A stretch of DNA of 49,631 nt from Phoronis australis (lineage: Eukaryota > Phoronida > Phoronidae): the NCBI GenBank assembly GCA_002633005.1, contig NMRA01000363.1, positions 408,918-458,548 on the forward strand, in the 5' to 3' direction. Position numbers and translations under genes: made by a program. Each line of letters begins with the position of its first letter. Within the stretch, counting starts at the first letter, position 1. Shown in pieces: positions 12,578-23,903 of this stretch. The notes beneath the pieces were generated by a model, which searched no databases, was not told the origin of the DNA, and saw only the letters and a list, made by a program, of their open reading frames with translations.

Positions 12578-12957
12578 CTGGAATATATTACGTGGCACAA
12601 TGAACTAATTGGCCGTTGTCAAAATTTAAAAATGTATTTGCTCTTATGAAGTAGCTACACGTAGCTTAGAAGCTAACAATCCAGTCACACAGCCAGTCTT
12701 TCCTGTCATGATATTCAATGTGTGTACGGATGTTGTGAAAAATGAATGTCGCTATTCGTCTAACGTGCGGCGGAGACTTTCCGATGAAAGGAACTAATTC
12801 AAGGTCGTTTGACATATGAATTCTTTACGCCTTGTTGGCGGAAAACATATTCATTTACAGAACACCGTGTTTTCCATTGAATGCATGTACGTGTACATGT
12901 AAGTAACAGAACGAACAATTGCCAGTTGTTGAAATCTGTTAATAGAAAACAAGACTA

Positions 12958-14080
12958 ACGCGGAGCGTTGAAATGCGTCCACGAATGCATCGCAAATGGT
13001 GTGCATTTAGGGTTGTTTATTTGTATCATCAAAATGGCAAAATACGTCGAATTCGTCTGAAAACCAGAAAATGTCATCGTTTCTTTAAAAGAAAGCCATT
13101 TACCTAATGAAATTCATCGAGAAACTTCAGAGAAACAGGAAAATGAAAAACATGAAATTGCTACTAGGTGGCACAGTGTTCGTCGGATCCATCTAGGAGG
13201 CACCACAGTAGTCAAAGTCGTCGGAAAATCAGCAAAAGAACATACACGCCAACATTCACAATCATCTTGAGAGTGGTTTGGATGACAGCGGGACGGACGC
13301 CAAAAAAGACTCAAAAACAACAAAAATGGCCACTAGGTGGCGCAAAATACCTTGAATCATCCGAAGATGAACGGATAGCGTCACCTCACTAATGGATGTC
13401 TATATGCCATATTTTATGGATATCGGTTGAGGACCTTTGAAGATACAGAGATAAACGTAAAAAACTAAAATTGCCACTAGGGGGCACACCGATAGACCGA
13501 CTTGTCCGAAAATCGTCGTCGTCCGTTGTCATCTTCATATAAATACATTTGCTAAATTGGATAAAGATCCCGTAGAGCGTTTAGAAGATACAGAAATGGG
13601 CGAAAAACAAACAAAACTGCCATTGGTAGTCGAAGTCGTCGGAAAATCATCGTCAACTGTCTTCTTCATAGTAAGAACATACATCCCAATTTGGGCCGCA
13701 ATCATCCTTAGAGTGGTTTGATTGTTAGAGAGGCGGACGCCAAAAAAACGACTAGAAAATAGTAAAAATGGCGACTAGATGGCCCAAAATCCGTTGAAGC
13801 CCTCTGAAAACGGGAGAATAGCGTCAACTCATTTACAGATGCCTATGTGCCAACTTTCATGAAAATCGGTTGAGGACATTTGAAGATACAGAGGCGGACG
13901 TAAAAAACTAAAATTTCCACTAGGGGGAACAGCTGTATTCGGGTCAGTACGAAACTCGTCGCCCTCGGGTGTAAACCCATATGAATATACCTTCCAAATT
14001 TTAATAAGATCCTGCAAGGGATTTAGGAGATCCAGCCGCGGACGGCGAATGCCCAGACGCCCAGACAGAGATGACGGCAA
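12958..14080 (+). repeat. Dispersed repeat block with ~440-bp internal tandem units (2 units)
   Basis: Starts ACGCGGAGCGTTGAAATGCG and contains repeated modules: AAAATGGCCACTAGGTGGCGC, a module with CGGTTGAGGAC and TGAAGATACAGAG, a 'CCACTAGGGGGCAC' module, and GTCGTCGGAAAATCA. The AAAAATGGC module recurs at 13322 and 13763 (441 bp apart). The same block, expanded to four units, occurs at 33174-34900. The right end carries traces of a GACGCC-type minisatellite (near 14038-14070). It lies in an intron of the EGF gene. Open frames in it are by-products of the repeat. Confidence 0.8.
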
Positions 14081-14333
14081 TATGTGACCACATATAAATA
14101 TGTGGGCGCATAGTGACAGTTCAGGCTTGCTATGGATATTATCTAAATTGTTTCAATATAGATTGACTAAACCAAAACTTTCCCTGCCTTTTTCAACCCA
14201 CGAAGAGATAAATTATTGCGACCACGAAAACATGTAAGGATGCGTACCTCAAGTCAATAGATTTTATCGCAGAATACATCCAAAGACAACCAGAGCATCG
14301 GCAAAAGCTTGCTGTACATAAATAAATTAATAC

Positions 14334-14456
14334 CTGTACAGGACTTTCCGTCTCCCAGGAATCCAAAAAGACACGAACACAGGTACGACCCAACGTTGTT
14401 GATGCACTTGGCATTGCTATCGCATTCGAATTGCTTAGCTGCACATTCGTCGAAAT
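14334..14456 (-). CDS. cbEGF exon 6
   Basis: A 123-bp exon encoding a 41-residue calcium-binding EGF domain. It opens FDECAAKQFEC, has CINNVGSYLCSC (hydroxylation and calcium signature) and ends LGDGKSCTG. Acceptor AG immediately precedes 14456 and the donor GTATTA follows 14334, phase 1-1. The residue before FDEC is completed to Asp by the G of the upstream exon. It lies 1.2 kb upstream (in transcription) of the last exon and 1.2 kb downstream of exon 5. Six cysteines are present, with no lesion. Confidence 0.88.
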
Positions 14457-15689
14457 CTTAAAACGAAATAACAAAAAGATGATCGCTACTTAAACGACCG
14501 GTATGTTTTTCAAAAGTTACTTCATATGCTAACCCTGGCGTGTATTATTTTACGTGTATGAAAACTGGCAGCAGTTTTCTTTCCTATCTTTGGTAACTAG
14601 GGCATAGCACTGCAGCCCTCCAGCCACCCTACTGTAATCGTCTGCGATAGGCAATGAGTACATTATCTTACCTTCATATTTACCAACGTTGCCATTGTTT
14701 CTATTCGTCGCTTCTCCCTAACGTTCAATGCAGTGTGTTGGTAATGCCTATTTTTCGTAACAAAAATATTACTGAGAACAAAACATAGGGCTTTTGATTC
14801 TAAAAGCACTCAGTCAGCACTAACCAAGTGATGGCGTTTCCTAACGGTTCCCCATTCAAGACCAGCAGCGCGTTCCGTAGATGCGATAATGTCGCAAAAA
14901 CGCAAGATCACGCAAGACTTCGCGAGATACCGCCAAGCATGACATCGTACTAGTTTAATAAGCAAGATCCTTTCGTCCCTCGAAATCTGCCACGTTCATT
15001 GGTTGGAAAAGCGAAACAAAAACGCATTTTGACGAATAATAATCTAAAACCATGGTAACTACGCACAAAAGACTATCTTTTAAAATTCTTAACGGCCTTC
15101 TTTTTATCAATGAGCACATCAATTGACTAAACATGTCGTTTATGTTACAGATTATTCAAATTCGTTTGTACCGCAAAAACGATGATAACAGTTGAACAGA
15201 TAAAGAAATTTAGCACATACAGACATTACTTTGGGTATTGTTTTGAAGCTACATTTGTAAGCCTGTATCACATTTTATAATTTTATGGATTTAAACTCTG
15301 AAATTAGAGCATCTGCATGTAGGACTGCTGCTATGTCTACAGACTCGCAAAATGTCGCAAATTTAACGACACGTTTGGTTTGTCCCAATAGGGTCTGAAG
15401 TAGTTGTCTAAGAGTGGTTGAGAGCACGCAGGGACGAATAGACTCGTGAACCCGACACCTGAGTTGTCAAGCACACTTTCTGTTCTAGCCACAGAGGCAA
15501 ATCTGGGTGTGACAAAACAAATTACAATGGAAACCCTTTTCAGTGAGAATGGCGTCATCATTTTCATAAAATAATTCATGTTTGTAAACAATATTCTATA
15601 GCTCAGCTGGTAAAAACTTTACACGTCTGCTCGTGAGACTCGACGTACGGACCACTCGATTCAATTTTACAGCGAAACCACTGGCAAAC

Positions 15690-15812
15690 CTGAACATTTA
15701 TCCCCAGTAATAATGTAACCAGGTTCGCAGACACATCTGTAGGAACCTTCCGTGTTTGTGCACGTAGCATTCCGGGGACAGACAGTAGTCCCCGATTTAC
15801 ATTCATCCACGT
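15690..15812 (-). CDS. cbEGF exon 5
   Basis: A 123-bp phase 1-1 exon encoding a calcium-binding EGF domain: VDECKSGTTVCPRNATC, then CTNTEGSYRCVC, then GDKCSG. Acceptor TTTTACAG precedes 15812; donor GTTTGCC follows 15690. An N-glycosylation sequon (NAT) sits between the second and third cysteines. Reading past the donor gives a short in-frame extension that is intron. Only 812 bp separates it from exon 4, the closest pair in this gene, and the two share the VDEC...C.KNA.C.N layout. Confidence 0.9.
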
Positions 15813-15948
15813 CTGTAAAATAGAAAGGTATATCTGTCAAAAGCCAGCCTCGAGAACATGTACGCGGTGACACTACAAACTTTGCAACCTTAAAGAGGGT
15901 TTCATATAAATTGAAGTCTCACTCTCTGCGGCTCAATTTCTCCCTCGT

Positions 15949-16102
15949 TCACGCACACACACGCACGCACGCACGCACACACAACACACACACTCTCTCT
16001 CTCTCTTCTCTCCACCTCCTTCTCTCGCTCTCACTCTCTTTCTCTCCATTGTCTCTCACACTTCCACCCCCCCCTTCCCAAAACCCTTCCCACCACCTCC
16101 CT
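15949..16102 (+). repeat. Compound CA/CT microsatellite and pyrimidine tract
   Basis: (CA)n interrupted by GCACGCACGC units, then (CT)n, then a long pyrimidine-rich run ending in C-runs. It lies in the intron between EGF exons 4 and 5. Such strongly asymmetric tracts are prone to length change and can fold as triplex DNA. Confidence 0.9.
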
Positions 16103-16624
16103 ATTGCAAAACCCACGGACTTACATTAGCAGATCCGATTTCTGTGCTGTACAGGTTCGACTCGATTGCGTAGTTCTTGTTTGCTGTGCATGCTGGCGGC
16201 TATCATTGCATGAACTTAACATAAAATAAGAACCATGTTGCAGTGAAGATGTATTTGATGTTTTTTTTCGTGTCAATTTACCCTCGGTCCTTAGTGTTTA
16301 CCGTTCCCGTTCAGCTGTGTCGTTGAATGGGCTGAGCATAAATGGTAATGTATTAATGGGGAATGCTGTTGATTTGTAGACTTTCGACTTTTGTAAGATC
16401 ACCAGTATTTATAGTTTTTGACGCAGTGTCATGCCTGAACATTTAGATTGTAGATGGTTAACTGGATCGTTTGAATACGTAAGTCTCTACATGGCGAGTC
16501 CATTACTTTACAATTGTGTTCTGTTGGAAGGATGAGTGACAACTAAATTTGATGAATCTAGAGTTGAAACATCTGACACTTGACATGAAATCTGACAAGT
16601 TTATGAAGAACAAAGCACACAAAC

Positions 16625-16747
16625 CTGTACAACTCTTGCCTTCTCTTTTGTAGCCAGGTTTGCAATGACAAGTGTAGGAACCTAGTGAGTTGGTGCATAT
16701 AGCATTTTTGTGACAGACAGGAGAACCGGACGTACACTCATCCACGT
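16625..16747 (-). CDS. cbEGF exon 4
   Basis: A 123-bp phase 1-1 exon for a 41-residue calcium-binding EGF domain: [29 protein letters not shown], then REGKSCTG. Acceptor TTTTTTAG precedes 16747; donor GTTTGTG follows 16625. All six cysteines and the Asp/Asn hydroxylation motif are present. It is the downstream neighbour of a ~12.5 kb intron that holds the Polinton fragment, an I/Jockey-like LINE, the foldback element and a Penelope-like element. Confidence 0.9.
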
Positions 16748-17835
16748 CTAAAAAAGAGAAATATTAGCCTGTCACCAACCTGAGGAAGTTACACTACGAC
16801 AGTGACAAGTGGTATGGTGTTTACAATTTGATTTTTAGGAACTTAAGCGGAAGGAAGTGGAAACTAGACTATAGTCAAATCGGAAGTCATGTGATTGCTG
16901 ACGTCACCATGGTTGTAGGGCGTAACACCGTCCACCAGCCCAAAGTTCAAGATGGGAAACTAAAGAGACTTTGAATACCTTCAAATCGGGTTGTAGCGAC
17001 CAATCGAGAGTGGGAACAAAAGGTTTCCTTATTTCACCTACACCAGTGCCACGTGTCGTCGTTGTATAAGTTATACCCTTTGCTCTCTCTCATTCCTCAA
17101 CAACAGATGTTGTGTATACCCAACCCGTGAAAGGTACTAAACAAATCTGGAGACATTGTAACCATCTTAGAGAGAAAATACACCTTTTTATCTCGAACGC
17201 CGGAAATATTAGAAAAAATGATTAGTTATTTGACCAAGTCCACAATACATTGAACTATGTTCAAGTTGTTGGAGAGTTATCATTTTCTTAACCTTTCACT
17301 TTACAGATTTTTATCTTTCGTTTCGCGTATGTGGTTTCTATTCCTTCGTTGTTTTCGTTCAGCCGTCTATATTCAACTTTCAAGAGCCTTTTTAAATACC
17401 AATTTTATTTTTAGTTTATTTCTTAGATGAACCATCATCTAAAGTTGACTATTGGTTTTGTACAAACAGTACATCTATGGTGAGTTTATTTATTATAAGC
17501 AATTCTAATTACTCTAACATTTTTATTAATTTTCTTTATCCGTAAGCAAGTATTGACAATAGTCAGCTACCAATATTTCAATTTCAATATATTTTTATAA
17601 TCTGTGTAGCGTAATACCATACTTTACAATGAGCGTTTAGACGTTAAATATATGTATACGAGTAACACCCGTCAACAAATTTTAAAACTGAGCGGTTGCT
17701 GGTTTTAGTGTCTTTAACAAACAAATTTGCAATAAAGTCCATGTTCCTTCCTCGGCACCGATATAACAAATATAATATACAATATTGTCCAAAAACTGTC
17801 GACGAAAGTCCCTGAAGTTGTCTGGTCTGAGTTGT
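16748..17835. other. AT-rich intronic stretch
   Basis: About 1.1 kb, increasingly AT-rich toward 17.8 kb, with no domain or repeat I recognise. It separates EGF exon 4 from the Polinton fragment. Confidence 0.4.
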
Positions 17836-18094
17836 TCATCGATTCGTATTTCTATCGAGATGGGCTAGCAAGTAGTCTGGTAGCGGTTGCACGGCGTTGG
17901 AGTCAAAATATTCTCCTTTTCCATTCTCGGTCAGGTAAATAGCCACCCAGTGTGTTCCAGGTTTGTGGCTAGGATCGTAATTTGCAAACGTAAGCATTCG
18001 GACGTGAAAAGACATCACTTGCAAGACAACCGCTAAAGACCTGTCCGACAAAGACACCACTTTCTAGAATTGAAGTAATCTGATCAGTCCTCAT
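17836..18094 (-). pseudogene. Adenain-type cysteine protease of Polinton, truncated
   Basis: Related to adenovirus-type (C5/Ulp1-fold) proteases that process structural proteins. The start codon is at 18094-18092 and the N-terminal part reads to about 17990. A frameshift there (17983-17995) moves reading to the frame holding DPSHKPGTHWVAIYL, whose His is the catalytic-type residue, then GKGEYFDS, which carries the acidic residue. The frame ends at 17836. The catalytic Cys-containing C-terminal third expected in the family is not seen below 17836, so the gene is inactive. Assignment is by motif reading only. Confidence 0.72.
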
Positions 18095-19018
18095 GGTGTG
18101 AAAACAAGCAAGGCGTTTCTAGGTCTGTCAATTTCCATAATGTTCTCAAACTCGGCATAACAAACGGCTTAGATTGTAAAAGGCAATGTCGATGCGAAAT
18201 AGGCTTCCAGGCGGAAGTTTCCTTGTTTTTGAGAGTAAGCGACCCCATCCGATAGGTCAGGGGTCAGATCAAAAGCAAACGTCGTGTTACCCCCGGAATA
18301 ATCCAGACGTCCTGTCAGTACCTTCGACCTCGTCATTGAGTCCGATTCCCGAAAACAAGGTCGTGAAAACCTGGTTGTGGTGGCATTGACGGAACCTGCA
18401 CCCCATCGACGTAAAGAGAGGGATAATTGATGTTGTAATGCTTGAAATTGAAAGGGTTCTTGGCATACGATCTGTTGTTGGCGTCTGTATCACAAAAGTC
18501 CTCAGCAACGCTATTTGGAATTTGATCTAAAAACAAATTAATCCTCTTGTGTCATGTCCGGCTGGGATGGAAAACACTTTGCACCTTTATGTGTGCGAGG
18601 CTTACAGAGGGGCTGAGTTTCACTTCCCTGACGAATAAGGCGGCGTCTTGGATCTTGATTTTTAAACTCGCACCCTATGTCGGGGACATGACGGCGAACG
18701 AGTTCTTGCGCCGCACCAAGCGTTTGGTCAACGATGCTGAATAGGTTTCTGTCGTGCATAAATATGTCACTGTGAAGTTTACCGTTCATGTTTATGGTAG
18801 CGATCCCTGCCGCAATAGTTTTACGCGTCTTGCATCTTACATTAACGTCGCTTTGGGTGTGAAATTTGCCGCTAGTGTCCTTGTACCATAGTGCTGCAGT
18901 CAAATGACTATTCCTGGGCTCGCTTCCGTAAGACAACAATGTTTCCAAATATGCTGTGTAGCTACAAGTGGTGGTTGAAGGAGAAAGATTTTTGTTCAAG
19001 GACAGGCCAACTTGTCTA
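18091..19018 (-). pseudogene. Polinton structural (F54H12.2-like, capsid-type) protein, broken
   Basis: Begins mid-gene just after a TAG near 19018 and reads LSPSTTTCSY, ETLLSYGSEPRNSHL, then ALWYKDTSGKFH, a stretch characteristic of the proteins databases label 'F54H12.2-like', which I recall as Polinton structural proteins. Reading then moves through three frames: 18999-18538, then 18536-18333 (SYAKNPFNFKHYNI, LYVDGVQVPS), then 18508-18287 (FSGIGLNDE), and back to the first frame (TTFAFDLTPDLSDG, NFRLEAYFA). A further TAA lies at 18171-18169 before the C-terminus, which ends at the TGA at 18093-18091. Three same-sign indels would explain the frame cycle. The central part between the first two blocks looks shortened or diverged. 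Role inferred: virion-type jelly-roll protein. Confidence 0.72.
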
Positions 19019-21859
19019 AACTAAAGCACCTTATTAAAATGCAACAGTCGCAGAGAGAGGTTGAAATAATACTTAACTGAAACCGTAAAAAGAAAGTTTT
19101 TTTCTCTCTGCTAGGTGGTAACAATATCTCCTTTCACGTGTTAGGTATACACGATAGTTGTTGTTGAGTTAGGTGGTTCCAATATCTCCTTATTAGTTTA
19201 ATAGTTTTCACGCGTTAGGTCGAGAGAGANAGAGAGCCTTTCCCACTCTCGATTGGTAGCTACAACCCGATTTGAAGGTTTCAATTAGTGTCTCGTCTTG
19301 AACAATGCCTCGCCTCACAACCAGGATGACGTCACTCCTTTCTCGTTTATTTATCACTTGCGTTTGACCTTCCTTCCGGTTTGCGGATGACGGCCCTTCC
19401 GGATCCACACTTGACCTTTGACCTCTCACCTCAGACCTATGACATTTGACCTAGGCGCCGCTCAAACAGGTTGCCGAAAAAAACTTACTGTACTACTCAC
19501 GGAGAATGATTTTAATAAACGTGATCACATGATAATCACAACATATGGCCTTGCTTGTGGCACATCTACCTCAAGAGCACGCGTTCGAAACTTTCCGTTA
19601 ACGTTCTCCGAAAGCACCAATATTTAGATTAGCCAATTTATGCACACCATTTGCAGTTCAAAGTGATGCGACAAATACAGATACACGAATATAATGCAAG
19701 ATGCCGAATTCGGAAAACTGTTGAAAATGTTCTCTACTCTCGGAATTTGACCATGTGGCTAAAGAGTGAGAGGTCTCTCAAACCTAGTTGCCCCTTTTGG
19801 GAGCACGGTAAAAAGTATCTGTATATTGACTTATTTCGGGCCTGGTTTGATAGCGCCCTGTCTCTGGCCAGATGACACAGGGAACCCTTGAGGTTTAATA
19901 CTCAGACTTTTGAGTCTCGAGCCGGTTGTGGCTGGTGCAATGCAACGGAAACTTTGTGTATCAAGAAATCTTGGGCAAGCCACGGTGGAGAGAGTAGCGC
20001 CTGTTGCAGTAGGTAACGTGATAGATATATCGAACCTGGGAGATCATCTGTGGCAGCAGCCCTTTCGCAGGGCTTACTTCAGGAACCAGGATAGAGAGCT
20101 GTTCAGTGTCACACCCTATGGGCCTACAGATGCGGGAAAGCATTTGACCGGACTTTGTTGCCATGCTATGGACAGGGTAAATGGAGGTTAGGACCTAAAC
20201 CTCAACCTGTACTTGTTACATGGATCCAGACTAAAAACGGATGACCCAACCTGGTTGGGGTTCAAGTTACCAGTGCATAGGGCAGTCAAATGTGTCTTTG
20301 TGGCCACGGACGCCCGCCACAAAGACTCCTCCCTAGGACTGATATTGCAAGTGGTAGCACCTCATACCGTGTACACTTGCCCTGGGAAATCACTGGACTC
20401 TTCTATGGGTGTAGAAGGTGGATGCTGACGCAAAAGATATCCAGGTGGAGCGAGATGTGGCTTAAAGAATAAGGTCCCTTATGGTAGCGTGGCCAAGAAA
20501 AAAATCATGTGGTCTTTGCCGCTGTAAAAGCCTGTTAAGGCAACACTTAAATACAGTCTCCAGCGGCTAAAACACCTTTATGACACCACAAATGCAAGTA
20601 TTGTTCATAAAAATGTTGTTTTTGATTCTCACATACCACAGAAAGTAATTAATTGCGACGGAAATTACACCGCTCAAAATTTGGAGCCCCTACGAGCACC
20701 CCACAAAAAATCTCAACCAATCAGCGTAAAGTGTTTCAAATGACTTCACCATGGCAACGAAATTACTCGAAAGCCACACTGCCTAACATCTGAGTGCCAT
20801 TTTTTGGATGTTCAGTACTTGTCGATCTCTCGGCTAAAGTGCCGGGTTGCGTGGTGCTCGGGTGTAGCAATGTCAGCGGCAATGACATACTTTTGCAAAA
20901 CATCCTCATCGATCCTGTCTTGTGCCGTGCGCCGGTGGAACACATTCGTATCCAGAACCAAGGACGGGCGACCGCTCTTGTGAGTTGGCTTTCGGCGATT
21001 ACGTCGCCTGACAGTTTCTTTTCTCTACATTTATTCATTTGTCAATTGTTCTTAGCTGTCACAAGGTTGCATATATGTCACAACAAATTGTCGGAACTGC
21101 TTTCATTTCGTTACAACTTTTTAGTATTTTTAAGATAAGCAAACCGAATTTTAGCATAAACTTTGCTGCTGCGAAGCTGTCATCATGTCCCAAGAGACGT
21201 CACAAAATTTTAAGGACGGCGCGTACGCATGTCACGAGCAAACTGTTTTCAAAACTACGACAGACTTTATTTGTTACAAAAGCGGAGAATTATGCTAGAA
21301 AATGACGTTTATTAGATTGTTTTTCATTTAAATGACTGGCAACGGGCAAGGTGAGTGTCGGAATTGTCTCCCAGATTTTGCATGCACTCTGTCGGTCGTT
21401 GGCTCCGCGATATAAGCTTCACGAGGAGGTGACTAACACAACTCATACCCGGCCTGTATGAAATTTTGTGATTTAACGGAGCTCAATTCGCAGGGAAACC
21501 TAGCTGTATTTTTGCGATATTTTTCAAACAGCTAACTGGCTGTCTACAATTCTACAGTGCGCACTTTGACTTTCTTTGATGATGAACACTCCTAGGAATA
21601 CCAAATCTCACACTGCTCCACATCAAGTCCGGGGCTGCGGTTATGCTATCCAATGATGTAACTTCAAAAATCCTGCTTGGATTTAGCGATAGGGACACCA
21701 TTGCAGTGTCTTGTGGTAAACTAAGACCAAATTGTATAATACGCACAATATGGTGGGTTAGAGCCTACATGTACATGTATACTGAGGTCAGAGGACTCCG
21801 CTGAAAACCCATTCCCACCTAAATTGCAACAAATCACCAATCACTGCAAAGTCAATGGT
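19019..21859. other. Stretch without recognised genes; contains one N
   Basis: About 2.8 kb with no domain I recognise. One undetermined base at 19230 sits in a GA-microsatellite. At 19412-19424 is TGACCTTTGACCT, followed within 35 bp by several more TGACC/GACCT half-sites. A repeated TAGGTGGT..CAATATCTCCTT motif occurs near 19112 and 19169. Open frames up to 114 codons (20794-21138, +) have no family signature. Confidence 0.45.
20294..20326 (+). other. Perfect 11-bp inverted repeat (hairpin)
   Basis: GTCTTTGTGGC, an 11-base spacer, then GCCACAAAGAC. Could fold as a stem-loop in DNA or RNA. No surrounding context assigns a role; it may be the remnant of a small inverted-repeat element. Confidence 0.5.
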
Positions 21860-21949
21860 TCTAGAGGTTATTGTTAGATGGTAACGTTTAATATGTAACA
21901 AGAGTCACGAGTTTAAATTTTTTGTCAAAAACCGGCAAAATACTATAGA

Positions 21950-22898
21950 CCTTACTCTGACTAATTTGTCTGCAGCAAACGTGGTAGCAAACACAAGAGT
22001 GGATAATGTACTCTCTTCATCTGGCCACACATAAATCAGGTTTTAAGCGACAATTTCTTTGTTCCGCTCTTTTCTAGGTTTTGGAACACCAATGATGTTA
22101 GCTGGGAACCCTATCTTTCAAAGGTTTCCAAACTCCTTTGTACGCTGGAAACAAAAAATTTCCGAATTCTTTCTGATGTTAACAAATTGGCAGATGACAT
22201 TAACAATGCCCTAACAAAGTCAATACTTATTTATTTCCTGTCCCAAACGCCAAATTAAGATCTCTGGCAAACCAAAACAAAATATTTGGTGGACCAAAGA
22301 ACTGGCAGCACTTCGGGGCAAGGCACGAATAGCTCACAAAGCTGCAATTCAGACAGAGAGACGGCTGCTGGGATGCATATCATCTGTATGGTCGCATATT
22401 TAAACCTGCCACACACATGCTTCAATGTAATTCCAAGAGGAACTTTGTCAACAAACCAACACCCTCTCTGCATCTGAAAGGATGTTGCAATTGCTTAAGA
22501 AAGGCAATCCTTCAGGCTCAAAGTCATTCAGAAAGAGGATGGCTCATACACGCAATCCCTCGAGGAAACGCTCGAGGTCATTAGGGTTAGCACTATCCCA
22601 ATATTGTAAGCTTTTCAAGTCAATTTTCAGAAGTGACGGATTCCAAGGAGTGTGAACCGTTAGCCTACGCTGATGTAGAAAACGTATCCCCACCACATGT
22701 TGTGCAGTTGGTTTTTTTAAAGCATGAATGTTCCCAAGACTAGCCACGATCTACCTTAAAATGCTGCAAGAGCCCCGGACACCATTATTTCATGTACTCA
22801 CAGCAATTTACAAACCCAAACTAGGTTGTATTCCCGCGACTTGGAAAATGCCAGGGAAGAATTCATGCCTTTTGGCTGAAAACTTTGGACCTATAACT
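21950..22898 (+). pseudogene. LINE endonuclease C-terminus, linker and start of RT
   Basis: The first part reads IDLTLTNLSAANVV, then LSSSGHT with a stop and IRF, which is the end of an APE-type endonuclease where the family has a Ser-x-His pair before a hydrophobic strand. Next come SWEPYLSKVSKLL and, after a stop and frame change, NIWWTKELAALRGKARIAHK, the usual Trp-rich linker between endonuclease and RT. RT begins with CIPATWKM, PGKNS and NFGPITL, equivalent to the 'PGK...RPIsL' motif. Several stops and frameshifts; the copy is dead. Confidence 0.7.
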
Positions 22899-23642
22899 TT
22901 AAAGGAGAATGCCACCCGACTTAATTAGTCTTTTTTACCGTCTTAATCGGTCTATATCCACATCGCCTCTTATGGGATCGACCTCACCTTGCCAGGAGAT
23001 TTCGCGTTCACCTGTGAGAAAGGTGAGAAACGACGCAGCGACGTCAGTGGTTCATCTGCAGAATGAATGCCGCTATATTGCGGTGTATCGTTCCCGCTTG
23101 TCCGAACTATGAAGCTGTGAAGAAAGCGGCTATATCGTTTTTTTGACTTCCTCGAAAGCCCGAAATACTTAGGAAGTGGCTCGCGGTAGTGAAGAAGGAA
23201 AGTTACGCTGTTAAAAGCAAGTGTGAGGCCGTTGTCTCCTTGTCTGTTGCCGGCATTTCATCGGCAGTGATTTCTCTGACGACTTCCAGCTTACCAAAGA
23301 ACTATCCATACGTTCCGTTGCCTGTGCATGTTCACGGCGCCTCTCTAGTATTGATCATGTATTCCGGTTCGAACTGATACCCTGTGAAACCTAACGATAC
23401 GACCCGTGAAGTCTTCGTCGGATGAGCTCTCGACTAAGTCGGGATTGGCGGCGGGCGAGTTCCTATTTAGACGTTTATTATTCTGCGTTCTGTTTCAAAA
23501 TGAATGATTCTCATCCTAACCAATGCTTATATAAAACTGAAACAAAGTCTGTCTCATTAGATATGTGCCGTTATCGAGTAGAACTGCTGGATCAAAATTG
23601 ATACAAAATAGGTTTTGTTTTTTGGGTGACATTCTACTTTAA
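22899..23642 (+). mobile_element. TTAA-flanked inverted-repeat element inside the LINE
   Basis: Begins TTAA (22899-22902) followed by AGGAGAATGCCACCC and ends GGGTGACATTCTACT followed by TTAA (23639-23642). The 15-bp ends are inverted repeats with 13 of 15 bases matching. Removing the element with one TTAA joins LINE codons in frame (FGPITL runs directly into TFALLKGPQGD), so this is a clean insertion with a TTAA target duplication, as piggyBac-type elements make. The 744-bp body has only short open frames and no transposase, so it moved in trans. Different terminal sequence from the elements at 8.5 and 10.3 kb. Confidence 0.82.
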
Positions 23643-23903
23643 CATTCGCCCTTCTCAAAGGACCACAGGGTGACGTTGCCTCACCTACCGTTTTCATGGT
23701 TATGGATGGCCTGCTTCGACCAATATCGTCTGACATGGGTCCAAGTTTAATAATTCAAGCCTATACAGACAACATTGTTTTCAGTGTGTCCAGCATCGAT
23801 CCAGGCACGTGTGACTACTCGTAACTTGCTCAGAGAGCACTGAACACAGCAGTGGCATGAGCTAAAAACTGGTGGCAGCAGAACAAAGGTATTGTGTTCA
23901 CTT
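23643..23903 (+). pseudogene. LINE RT catalytic region fragment
   Basis: Reads GPQGDVASPTVFMVMDGLL (RT motif B region) and then AYTDNIVFSVS, where the catalytic motif C normally reads A/YADD; the second Asp is Asn and the Ala is Thr, so catalysis would be lost. Then come ALNTAVA and NWWQQNKGI. About 150 residues expected between the RPI-type motif and GPQGD are absent, so this LINE copy had an internal deletion as well as the TTAA element insertion. Confidence 0.72.

Larger units (their letters stand above)
17836..19018 (-). mobile_element. Polinton/Maverick fragment (endogenous virus-like element)
   Basis: Two adjoining gene remnants on the minus strand, a capsid-type structural gene followed by an adenain-type protease gene, mark a piece of a Polinton (Maverick), a large self-synthesising DNA transposon with viral genes. 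The capsid-frame TGA and the protease ATG overlap as ATGA at 18094-18091, which fits compact virus-like gene packing. Both ends are truncated: the capsid gene loses its N-terminus at about 19018 and the protease its C-terminus at 17836. No PolB, integrase or packaging ATPase and no terminal inverted repeats are seen nearby. Confidence 0.75.

Noticed and set aside
15597-15670. tRNA-like sequence (A-box-like TAGCTCAGCTGG)
   Set aside because: The downstream part lacks a proper B box (GGTTCRANTCC) and stems do not pair convincingly; at best a tRNA-derived repeat remnant.
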